Below the pieces are notes generated by a model. The model saw only the letters and a list, made by a program, of their open reading frames with translations, was not told where the DNA came from and ran no database searches. The position numbers were made by a program, and so were the translations under genes. This document shows, in pieces, positions 49,229 through 56,822 of a stretch of DNA of 64,000 nt. Numbering within the stretch: position 1 is the first letter of the stretch; each line of letters starts with the position of its first letter. The DNA comes from Gemmatimonadota bacterium (GTDB taxonomy: Bacteria; Gemmatimonadota; Gemmatimonadetes; Longimicrobiales; Gaopeijiaceae), in contig JAQBXY010000014.1 in assembly GCA_027623325.1 (NCBI GenBank), positions 1-64,000 of the forward strand, written 5' to 3'.

Positions 49229-49996
49229 ATGTTCGCACCCACGTCGAAAAAGATCTTGCTCGCTGTTCTGGTCGCGTCCTACGTGATTCAGAGCGGGCTC
49301 GTCTATTCCGATGACGTCGATATCCGGCTTTCGGAAGACGCTGTGCAAGGCCGCAAGCTCTTCCACGACGGTTCGTGTCAGGTCTGTCACCAACTCTGGG
49401 GGCAGGGTGGATTCCTGGGACCCGACCTGACGAATGCTGCGAGCCGCGTCGACGAGACGCGGCTCGCTTCGCTTCTTACGGTCGGGAGTGGTCAGATGCC
49501 CTCCTACCGGTACGACGCCCGGGAGATCGCGTTCCTTCGGGCCTTTCTCGAGGAGATCGACCGACCCGATGTGGGCCGAGGACAGCTTCGGCTGGGGGAC
49601 CCCGCATCGGGGACCAGTCCGCAGGCAGCTTTCGAGGCGGCCGTTGTGGCCGGGAATCTTCCGGCCGATGCGAGAGCCGGCTTCGAGACCTTCCGGTCTG
49701 GGATCTGCTCGGCCTGCCACTTCCCGTTCCAGAGGTCGATCGTCGGCGCGCCGGACCTGTCGACAGCGGTCGACCGGGTCGACGACGCTGGTTTGCGGAC
49801 GGTTCTCAGCGAGGGCAGGCCCCTCCTCGGAATGCCGCCTCCGGCGCCGGTACTCAGCGACGGTCAGAAGGACGAGATGATCGCTTACTTGCACTGGCTC
49901 CGGGAGAATCGCTCCGGTCTCGTCGGGGAGGTCGAACGGAGGCAGCGTGAGCGAGGGGTCGATTGGTCCCGACTACCATGGTGGGAGTTCCGATGA
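49229..49996 (+). CDS. Membrane-anchored di-heme cytochrome c (NorC-like plus second heme domain)
   Basis: A 255-aa protein. A single N-terminal helix (KKILLAVLVASYVIQSGLVY) anchors it with the heme domains outside. Heme 1: GRKLFHDGSCQVCHQLWGQG (C50, C53, H54), a NorC-like setting, with probable axial Met in SGQMPSYRYD. Heme 2: FRSGICSACHFPFQR (C160, C163, H164), with Met in LLGMPPPAP. NorC normally has one heme, so the second domain is an addition. Its stop overlaps the start of the heme-copper subunit (ATGA), making it the electron entry subunit of that enzyme. ATG at 49229 is preceded by only a weak ribosome site. Confidence 0.9.
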   Translation: MFAPTSKKILLAVLVASYVIQSGLVYSDDVDIRLSEDAVQGRKLFHDGSCQVCHQLWGQGGFLGPDLTNAASRVDETRLASLLTVGSGQMPSYRYDAREIAFLRAFLEEIDRPDVGRGQLRLGDPASGTSPQAAFEAAVVAGNLPADARAGFETFRSGICSACHFPFQRSIVGAPDLSTAVDRVDDAGLRTVLSEGRPLLGMPPPAPVLSDGQKDEMIAYLHWLRENRSGLVGEVERRQRERGVDWSRLPWWEFR

Positions 49997-51426
49997 GCGA
50001 CACCACTCGGTCCGGAGGCCTATGGCTTCCGTTCGAGCAGGGTGATCCTGTTCGCCAGTTCGCCACGATCATGTTCATACGTGGTGGGCTGATCGCGATC
50101 GTGGTGACCCTGGTCGGCGGCATTCTGGGCGCCCTGTACTCGATTCCGGCCCTTGCCCCCGCCTTCCAATCGGTGGGAATGGATTTGAGGCAGCTCAGAC
50201 CGATCCATACGGCGTTCGCCTCCGCGTGGATCTTCCTGGGTGGCGTGGCCGTGGTGCACCGGTGGCTCCAGGACTACGGCGGCAAAGCCACATCGGGGGA
50301 CCGCTGGCGTCTTCGCGTGCAGGTGCTTTCGTGGGCCGTAGCGGGGCTAGGCATCCTCGTGACGCTGGCGCTCGGCATCGGGTCAGGTCGGGAGTACGTT
50401 GGTTTCCATCCCGCCTTCAGCGCGCTGATCCTTCTCGGCTGGTTGTGCTACCTGTGGACGTTCTTCCGGATCGCCGGACCGGGCTTCTTCGAACGGCCGT
50501 TGTACGTGACGATGTGGGGCGTAGGAATGCTCTTCTTCGTCGTCACCTTCGTCGAGCAGCACCTCTATTTGCTGCCGGGTATCTTCGAGAGTCCGCTACA
50601 AGATCTTCAGGTGCAATGGAAGGCCACGGGCACGCTGGTTGGTTCGTTCAACCTGTTCGTCTACGGCGCGGTGATCTACATCGGCGAGCGGATCAGCCGG
50701 GACCCGACGTACGGGCATTCCAAAGTGGCGTACGGACTCTTCTCGGTAGGGCTGCTCAACTCCTTCACGAACTTCGCCCATCACACATACCACCTCCCGC
50801 AGGATCATCTGGTGAAGTGGATCTCCTTCGTTGTGAGCATGATGGAGATTTCGATTCTGTGCCGGGCGACCTATGACCTGTGGGTACTGGTCCGCAAGTC
50901 GGAAGCCAGGGAGTTCTGCGCGGCGCGAGGTTCGTTCGCGGCCTCGAAGTACTGGTCGGTCTTCATTCTGCTGTCGGCGATTCTCATATCGATCCCGCCC
51001 CTGAACGCGATCATCCATGGCACGTATGCCGTGACGGGTCACGCCATGGGCGCGACCATCGGGATCGACACGATGGTCCTGGTCGGTGCCATCATCTGGA
51101 TCCTCGGTGAGCACATAGCAGGTCGGGAAGGGCCGGGTGGCTCCCTTGTATTGCACACGTCAGGTATGCGGCGGATCGTCGTCGGCTTGAACCTGTCGGT
51201 GGCCGCACTGGTGGGATGGCTGCACGTTTCCGGAGTCATCACGGGGGTGTCCCGCGCAGGCTTCGGGCCGGACGAGGTCTACGTTGGGCCGACGTGGCTG
51301 TCGGCGTGGAACGGGGTCGCGTTCTCGGCGACAGGCTTCGTCGCTTTGCTGTTTTTCGCGGCTCTGCTGATCAAGCTTCTTCCGATCGCGTTTCGGTACT
51401 GGTGGGTCGCGGAGGCGCGAGCCTGA
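49993..51426 (+). CDS. Heme-copper oxidoreductase subunit I, nitric-oxide-reductase-like
   Basis: A 477-aa integral protein of about 12 helices. All expected ligands are visible: low-spin heme His72 (LRPIHTAFASAW) and His350 (TGHAMGATIG), high-spin heme His342 (IIHGTY), and active-site metal ligands His190 (VEQHLYLLPG) and His263/His264 (FAHHTYHLPQ). There is no Tyr-His cross-link motif of aa3 oxidases, and HGTY...GHAMG resembles NorB. The Glu found four residues after the first metal His in classical cNOR is Leu here, while a Glu (E188) lies two residues before it. Likely an NO-reducing variant, coupled to the di-heme cytochrome c gene. Confidence 0.88.
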   Translation: MSDTTRSGGLWLPFEQGDPVRQFATIMFIRGGLIAIVVTLVGGILGALYSIPALAPAFQSVGMDLRQLRPIHTAFASAWIFLGGVAVVHRWLQDYGGKATSGDRWRLRVQVLSWAVAGLGILVTLALGIGSGREYVGFHPAFSALILLGWLCYLWTFFRIAGPGFFERPLYVTMWGVGMLFFVVTFVEQHLYLLPGIFESPLQDLQVQWKATGTLVGSFNLFVYGAVIYIGERISRDPTYGHSKVAYGLFSVGLLNSFTNFAHHTYHLPQDHLVKWISFVVSMMEISILCRATYDLWVLVRKSEAREFCAARGSFAASKYWSVFILLSAILISIPPLNAIIHGTYAVTGHAMGATIGIDTMVLVGAIIWILGEHIAGREGPGGSLVLHTSGMRRIVVGLNLSVAALVGWLHVSGVITGVSRAGFGPDEVYVGPTWLSAWNGVAFSATGFVALLFFAALLIKLLPIAFRYWWVAEARA

Positions 51427-51430
51427 TCGC

Positions 51431-53200
51431 CTATCGAATTCCGACCCGCGGCAACGTCTTGAGCAAGGCCACCGCGGCGATCCCTGCTGCGGCCCAGCAC
51501 ACCATGGCCAGCAGGTTTCTGCCGTAGAGGACATAACCGGTCCCGAAAATCCCGCCGTACACGACGGTGCAGCCCAGGAACCAGGCCAGGAAAGCGGCAG
51601 AAACGCTGTCGCCTTCGAGCTGGTCCGGCAGGTCGAGGCCCGCCCCCTTCCAGCCACTGCCCATGGGCCGGATCAGAGCGTGGAAGGAGCGGAGAGTCTC
51701 GGCGTCGGCTGGAGCCGTGAGGAACGTGACGGTCAGCCATCCAACCGTGGTCAGGACGACGGCGGCGATGAGCTGAACCGACGGGTCTATGGCGGCGAAG
51801 CCGAGCGCCTCGTGCCCGAATTGGAAGTAGATCGCGATCACGAACGACAGGACCATCGCCGATAGCTCACTCCAGGCGTTGATCCGCCACCAGAACCATC
51901 GCAGCAGGAAGACGAGCCCGGTGCCCGCGCCGATCTGTAACAGAATCTGGAAGGCCTGGAGCGCGTTCTCGAGCCAGAGGGACAGTGCACCCGCGAGCGT
52001 GATCAGGCCGACCGTCGCCCAGCGACCGACCGTGACGTAATGACGCTCGTCCCGGTCGTTCGCGATGAAGCGTCGATAGACGTCGTCGACGATATAGGAC
52101 GCACCCCAGTTGAGATGTGTGCTGATGGTCGACATGTACGCCGCCGCGAGGGAGGCGAGGACCAACCCGAGCAGGCCCGACGGCAAGAAGACCAGCATCG
52201 CCGGATAGGCGAGATCGTGTCGCACGATGGACGGGTCGACATGCGGGAAGGCGACTTGGATCGATTCGAGCGTTGGGTAGACGATCAGTGACGCGAGGGC
52301 CACGAGGATCCACGGCCAAGGTCGAAGGGCATAGTGAGCGATGTTGAACCAGAGTGTCGCCTTCATGGCGTGGCTCTCATCCTTCGCAGCGAGCATGCGT
52401 TGAGCGACGTACCCACCGCCGCCCGGCTCAGCGCCAGGATACCACGTGCTCCACCACTGCACCGCAATGGGGATGATGAACACGGTGGAGGCGGTTTTCC
52501 AATCCGTGAAGTCCGGAAGGAGGCCTAGCTTCCCTTCTAGAGCCGGGTGGCTGAAGAGCCCGACCATGCCGCCGACCTCCGGCTGCGCGACTGCGTACCA
52601 CGCGGCGGCGACCGACCCGACCATGGCGATCGCGAACAACAGAAGGTCGGTCACGACGACCCCCCACAACCCCGACGTGGCCGAGTACAGCGCCGTGAGG
52701 CTACCGGCGATCAGCACGACCTCGTACTTGGAGGCGCCCAGCATCACCCCGCCGATCTTGATGGCAGCAAGCGTTACCGTCGCCATGATCATGCAATTGA
52801 AGAACACTCCGAGGTACACGGCCCGGAATCCGCGAAGGAACGCGGCCGGCTTCCCCGAATACCGGAGTTCGTAGAAGCCCACGTCGGTCACGATACCGGA
52901 TCGGCGCCAGAGCTTCGCGTAGAAGAACACCGTGCACATGCCGGTGATCACAAAGGCCCACCAGATCCAGTTCTGGCTGACGCCGCCTGTTCGTACCAGG
53001 TCCGTTACGAGGTTGGGTGTGTCGGTCGAGAACGTCGTCGCCACCATGGACGTGCCGAGGAGCCACCACGGCATCGACCGACCGCCGAGAAAGAACTCGC
53101 CGGTTTCCTTGCCTGCCCGCCGCGCGAAGTAGAGGCCGAGCGACACCGCGAGGACCGCGTAAGCGCCCATGACGGTCCAATCGAGTGCGGTCAGTTGCAT
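51431..53200 (-). CDS. Sodium:solute symporter family transporter
   Basis: A 589-aa transporter with about 13-14 helices. It begins LTALDWTVMGAYAVLAVSLG then LYFARRAGKETGEFFLGGRS and MPWWLLGTSMVATTFSTDTP, the SSS/SGLT family entrance. Further features: WSTWYPGAEPGGGGYVAQRM, LASLAAAYMSTISTHLNWGA, which carries the Ser/Thr of the second sodium site. It lies 6 bp after the nucleotidyltransferase gene on the same strand, so the two form an operon converging on the NOR genes. With GH109 and the kinase across the locus, a GalNAc or amino-sugar substrate is plausible but not proven. Confidence 0.92.
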   Translation of the reverse strand: MQLTALDWTVMGAYAVLAVSLGLYFARRAGKETGEFFLGGRSMPWWLLGTSMVATTFSTDTPNLVTDLVRTGGVSQNWIWWAFVITGMCTVFFYAKLWRRSGIVTDVGFYELRYSGKPAAFLRGFRAVYLGVFFNCMIMATVTLAAIKIGGVMLGASKYEVVLIAGSLTALYSATSGLWGVVVTDLLLFAIAMVGSVAAAWYAVAQPEVGGMVGLFSHPALEGKLGLLPDFTDWKTASTVFIIPIAVQWWSTWYPGAEPGGGGYVAQRMLAAKDESHAMKATLWFNIAHYALRPWPWILVALASLIVYPTLESIQVAFPHVDPSIVRHDLAYPAMLVFLPSGLLGLVLASLAAAYMSTISTHLNWGASYIVDDVYRRFIANDRDERHYVTVGRWATVGLITLAGALSLWLENALQAFQILLQIGAGTGLVFLLRWFWWRINAWSELSAMVLSFVIAIYFQFGHEALGFAAIDPSVQLIAAVVLTTVGWLTVTFLTAPADAETLRSFHALIRPMGSGWKGAGLDLPDQLEGDSVSAAFLAWFLGCTVVYGGIFGTGYVLYGRNLLAMVCWAAAGIAAVALLKTLPRVGIR

Positions 53201-53206
53201 GATGAC

Positions 53207-54127
53207 TCAGCCAAGGCGGGCGAGGGCATCCGCGAGCCGGGCCGGGTAGGAGCCCGACGCGACGCGCTCTCTCAGGATCGCCTCGGACCGGGCTCGGTCC
53301 GCAGCGTGGGTGATGCCGAACCATGTATCGGGCGCCTGGAGGACCGTCACTCGTGTGGCCTCCAATTCGATCTGAGCGCTGACCGTTGTGGACAAGAAGC
53401 ACTCCTGCTGCGTGTCCGAGCCCCAGTAGTGAAGGAAGCGTTGGAACTGGCGTCTCAGGAGATCGATGACCGACGGACTGAAGCCCCAGAGGTTCATGGA
53501 GACGATCTCTTGGCCGGTGAGCTCGACAGGCGCCCCGTCCGTCGCGATGCCTGTAACCCACCCATCGCTCCGTCGAATGTTCTGGACCTCGGTGACTCGC
53601 TCGAGCAGATCGTCTTTCCCGAGGACGCAGACCCCTCGTGCCACCCCTCCCGCGCCGGAGAGGGTATTCTCGAGGGTGTATCCGACCAGCGCTGCCTGCG
53701 TGGTGCGCCCGTCGTCCGTCATCTGATCGTGCAATAGGCGAAACGCCTCCGGGCCATAGAGGTCGTCCGCGTTGCAAACGGCGAACGGTCCCTCTAGGGA
53801 ATCCGCCGCGCACAGCACGGCATGCGCTGTACCCCACGGCTTGACGCGATCCGGCGGCGCACGAAAACCGTCCGGAAGTTGGTCGAGTTCCTGGCAGACG
53901 AAGTTCGTTTCGAAGGTGCCTCCGAGGACGTCGTCGACGTGCGTCCGGACAGCATCGAGGATCTCCCGACGAACGACGAAGGTGACGCTGCCGAACCCGC
54001 TTCGAGCAGCATCGAAGACATTGAAATCCATGATCGCTTCCCCGCGCGGGCCGAGGGGGTCCAACTGCTTGAGGCGGCCGTAGCGAGTGGACAGGCCGGC
54101 GGCCAGCACGACGAGAGGAAAACTCAC
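53207..54127 (-). CDS. Sugar-phosphate nucleotidyltransferase-like protein
   Basis: A 306-aa NTP-transferase fold protein. The nucleotide-binding signature is LVVLAAGLSTRYGRLKQLDP (G-x-S-T-R-x-G-x-x-K). KPWGTAHAVLCAADSLEGPF and AVCNADDLYGPEAF carry the metal-binding Asp pair, and VSMNLWGFSPSVIDLL is the acceptor-side segment. The length suits sugar-1-phosphate nucleotidyltransferases. A kinase, a symporter and GH109 at the same locus suggest GalNAc-1-P activation to a nucleotide sugar. The promoter must lie in the 174-bp divergent gap shared with proB. Confidence 0.87.
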   Translation of the reverse strand: MSFPLVVLAAGLSTRYGRLKQLDPLGPRGEAIMDFNVFDAARSGFGSVTFVVRREILDAVRTHVDDVLGGTFETNFVCQELDQLPDGFRAPPDRVKPWGTAHAVLCAADSLEGPFAVCNADDLYGPEAFRLLHDQMTDDGRTTQAALVGYTLENTLSGAGGVARGVCVLGKDDLLERVTEVQNIRRSDGWVTGIATDGAPVELTGQEIVSMNLWGFSPSVIDLLRRQFQRFLHYWGSDTQQECFLSTTVSAQIELEATRVTVLQAPDTWFGITHAADRARSEAILRERVASGSYPARLADALARLG

Positions 54128-54301
54128 GGGTTCGTTGTAATGTCGGGAAGCGGGGAAGGGCTTCGAGTCGGTAAGGAAACGCGAGGAGGTTGCCCGGCGT
54201 CGGAATCTGCAACGCCGGTGGGATGAACGCGAGGCTCCTACTCGCTGGGAGACCCGGCCCGAGCGGGAGACCCCGGTACGAACTGCCGCGGCGGGGATCC
54301 G

Positions 54302-55525
54302 ATGGGCAAAGGACTGGTGTCCGGATCAGTGATGCTTTATTCATTTCCAATGAATAATTCCTCAGTCGCGCACCTTTTGGACCGATCGGAGGCCGCGGAG
54401 ATACCCGCGTCGTCGTCGACGACTCCTCGGGTCGTGATCAAGCTGGGCACCCGCCTCCTCACGGGAGGGACCACGGTCCTCGATCCCGCCCGTATGGCGG
54501 CGGTCGCGCACGCGGTCGCTGGCGCGCCGAATACGGAGGTCGTCATCGTCTCCAGTGGAGCCGTCGCGGCCGGGTTCCGCACCCTCGGTCATACCGCGCC
54601 GCCGACGCGAATTCAGGACCGGCAGGCCGCGGCGGCGGTCGGTCAGGGTCGCCTCATGAAGATGTGGGCGGATGCGTTCCAGGAGGTCGGCCTCGAGGTC
54701 GCCCAGATTCTGCTGACCAACGACTGCCTTACCGATCGCCGGCGCTACGTCGCGACGAGACGAGCCCTTGGTACGCTGCTTCAGGCCGGTGTGGTCCCCA
54801 TTATCAATGAGAACGACACGGTAAGCGTCGACGAGATTATCGTGGGAGATAACGACAACCTCGCCGCGATGACCGCCTCGCTGGTGGACGCGAACCTTCT
54901 GGCCCTGCTCACGGACGTCCCGGGGGTGTTGAGCGGCGATCCAGATCGCGACCCGGATGCGCACCTTATCACCCATGCCGCGAGCGCCGAGGAACTCAGG
55001 GGGCTCTGCTTCAAGAAGAAGGCCGTGGAGTCGAAGGGCGGCATGGTCACCAAGCTGGAAGCGGCGGAACGCGCGGGGCGGTACGGAATCCCGACCGTGA
55101 TCGCTTCGGGCACGGACCCCGATGTATTGGCCGCGGTCGTTCGTGGCCAACCCGCGGGCACGTTCATCTCGGCCGACGCGAGACCTCTGGCCGCGCACCG
55201 ACACTGGATGGCCGTGCAAAAAGGCCTTCAGGGCTCGCTCGTGGTCGACGACGGCGCCGTCCGTGCGATCCGTCGGAGGGCGAACTTGCTTCCTAGCGGA
55301 ATCGTGGGCGTACGCGGTCATTTTCAGCGTGGTGACCTCGTCGCGGTGGTCGATGTGAGCGGCACCGAGCAGGCACGCGGCATTGTTCGTTTCGATGATC
55401 GTGACGTGGAAAGGATTCGGGGCTTGCACACTCTGGAGGTGAAGACCGCTCTGGGCTCGGATCGAGGTCATGTCGTCATGCGTCCCGACCGAATGGTACT
55501 GGCAGGAGAGGAAGGGAAACGGTGA
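54302..55525 (+). CDS. proB: Glutamate 5-kinase
   Basis: A 407-aa enzyme for the first step of proline synthesis (glutamate to glutamyl-5-phosphate). The kinase domain starts at RVVIKLGTRLLTGG (about residue 43), with VVIVSSGAVAAGFRTLG, VVPIINENDTVSVDEIIVGD, NDNLAAMTASLVDAN and SKGGMVTKLEAAERA. A C-terminal PUA domain (about 310-400) has LLPSGIVGVRGHFQRGDLVA. The leader before the kinase domain, about 40 residues, is longer than usual. The ATG at 54302 has GGGGAT before it; ATG at 54350 lies inside a 9-bp palindrome, and the true start could be there or later. Coupled to proA by GTGA. Confidence 0.93.
   Translation: MGKGLVSGSVMLYSFPMNNSSVAHLLDRSEAAEIPASSSTTPRVVIKLGTRLLTGGTTVLDPARMAAVAHAVAGAPNTEVVIVSSGAVAAGFRTLGHTAPPTRIQDRQAAAAVGQGRLMKMWADAFQEVGLEVAQILLTNDCLTDRRRYVATRRALGTLLQAGVVPIINENDTVSVDEIIVGDNDNLAAMTASLVDANLLALLTDVPGVLSGDPDRDPDAHLITHAASAEELRGLCFKKKAVESKGGMVTKLEAAERAGRYGIPTVIASGTDPDVLAAVVRGQPAGTFISADARPLAAHRHWMAVQKGLQGSLVVDDGAVRAIRRRANLLPSGIVGVRGHFQRGDLVAVVDVSGTEQARGIVRFDDRDVERIRGLHTLEVKTALGSDRGHVVMRPDRMVLAGEEGKR
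54337..54357. promoter_or_regulatory. AT-rich perfect palindrome at the proB start
   Basis: TTATTCATT / AATGAATAA, nine perfect pairs with a 3-bp spacer TCC, in otherwise GC-rich DNA. It includes a possible proB ATG (54350). As DNA it could be an operator; as RNA a hairpin masking the start. It is not a canonical arginine (ARG) box, since the TGAAT half-sites face outwards. Confidence 0.45.
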
Positions 55526-56799
55526 TCGCTGCGCCGTCGCCCAGAGTAGTGGAGACTATCGAGACGATGGCCCGCGCCGCCCGGAGGGCGTCCCGCCAGA
55601 TCGTTCGCTCCAGTGCCCAGCAAAGGCGAGCGGCCCTACAAGCGATGGCCGACGCGATCGACGAGCACGCGGCCGACATTCTCGTGGCCAATGCACTCGA
55701 TCTTTCGGCGGCCGACGAGCACGGCGTCACGGGTGTCATGCGTAACCGCCTCGAGCTCGACCGCGCCGGCATCGAGAAGCTCGCCGCGGCCGTCCGCGAG
55801 ATCGCGGACCAACCCGATCCTCTCGGGCGAATCGAGGATGAACACGTTCGGCCGAACGGTCTGAGGGTGGGTCGCATGCGCATTCCTCTCGGCGTGATCG
55901 CGATGATCTACGAGAGCAGGCCCAACGTGACATCGGATGCCGCGGCGCTGTGCGTGAAGGCGGGCAACGCGATCATCCTTCGTGGTGGCTCGGAAGCGAT
56001 CCACTCCAATCGGGCGATCGCCGAAGCGCTCCGCGCAGGCCTGGAGACGACGGCCCTGCCGGTGGATGCCGTCCAGCTCGTGTCCACCGCCGATCGCGCA
56101 GCGATCGATGTGTTGCTCGAGCAGGAAGATTCGATCGACCTCGTGATTCCGCGCGGAGGGGAAGGGCTTATCCGAGCCGTAACCGCCAAGAGTCGAATTC
56201 CGGTGCTGCAGCACTACAAGGGCGTTTGTCATGTTTTCGTAGACGAGACGGCTCTATTGGAGCGGGCGGTAGAGATCGTCCACAACGCCAAAGTTCACCG
56301 GCCCGGTGTGTGCAACGCGCTCGAGACCCTTCTGGTCCACGGCTCGGCGGCTCCACGGGTACTCCCCTCCATTGCGGCGCGTCTATCGGACGCCGGCGTC
56401 GAGCTCCGCGGGTGCCCCGAGACCGTGGCTCTGCTGCCCTCTCTTCCGGTCGCACCCGCCACGGAGGCCGACTGGCATGCCGAGTACCTCGATCTGATTC
56501 TGGCCATCCGGATCGTGCCGGACCTCGAGGCGGCCCTCGATCACATCGCGACGTACGGCTCCTCCCACACCGAGGCGATCGTTACCGAGGATGCCGGGCA
56601 GGCTGAGGCCTTCGTGGCGGCGGTGCAGTCCTCGACCGTGCTCGTGAACGCGAGCACGCGCTTCGCCGACGGAGGAGAGTTGGGGCTTGGCGCTGAGATC
56701 GGCATCTCGACCTCGAAACTCCATGCCTTCGGGCCGATGGGAGCCAACGAACTGACCACCCGGAAGTTCGTAGTATTCGGCGAGGGGCAGATTCGTTAG
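55522..56799 (+). CDS. proA: Glutamate-5-semialdehyde dehydrogenase
   Basis: A 425-aa NADPH-dependent enzyme reducing glutamyl-5-phosphate, second step of proline synthesis. Features: LGVIAMIYESRPNVTSDAAA then LCVKAGNAIILRGGSEAIHS (nucleotide and substrate binding), VIPRGGEGLIRAV, and the catalytic Cys in KVHRPGVCNALETLLVHG. It ends with TRFADGGELGLGAEIGISTS then KLHAFGPMGANELTTRK, the family C-terminal signature. GTG start overlapping the proB stop means the two are translated together. Confidence 0.95.
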   Translation: MIAAPSPRVVETIETMARAARRASRQIVRSSAQQRRAALQAMADAIDEHAADILVANALDLSAADEHGVTGVMRNRLELDRAGIEKLAAAVREIADQPDPLGRIEDEHVRPNGLRVGRMRIPLGVIAMIYESRPNVTSDAAALCVKAGNAIILRGGSEAIHSNRAIAEALRAGLETTALPVDAVQLVSTADRAAIDVLLEQEDSIDLVIPRGGEGLIRAVTAKSRIPVLQHYKGVCHVFVDETALLERAVEIVHNAKVHRPGVCNALETLLVHGSAAPRVLPSIAARLSDAGVELRGCPETVALLPSLPVAPATEADWHAEYLDLILAIRIVPDLEAALDHIATYGSSHTEAIVTEDAGQAEAFVAAVQSSTVLVNASTRFADGGELGLGAEIGISTSKLHAFGPMGANELTTRKFVVFGEGQIR

Positions 56800-56822
56800 G
56801 TCTGGGAGACCGCTGGGTCTTC

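Noticed and set aside
54337-54357. The proB palindrome as an arginine repressor (ARG) box
   Set aside because: ARG boxes have TGAAT-N6-ATTCA; here the half-sites are in the opposite order (ATTCA...TGAAT).
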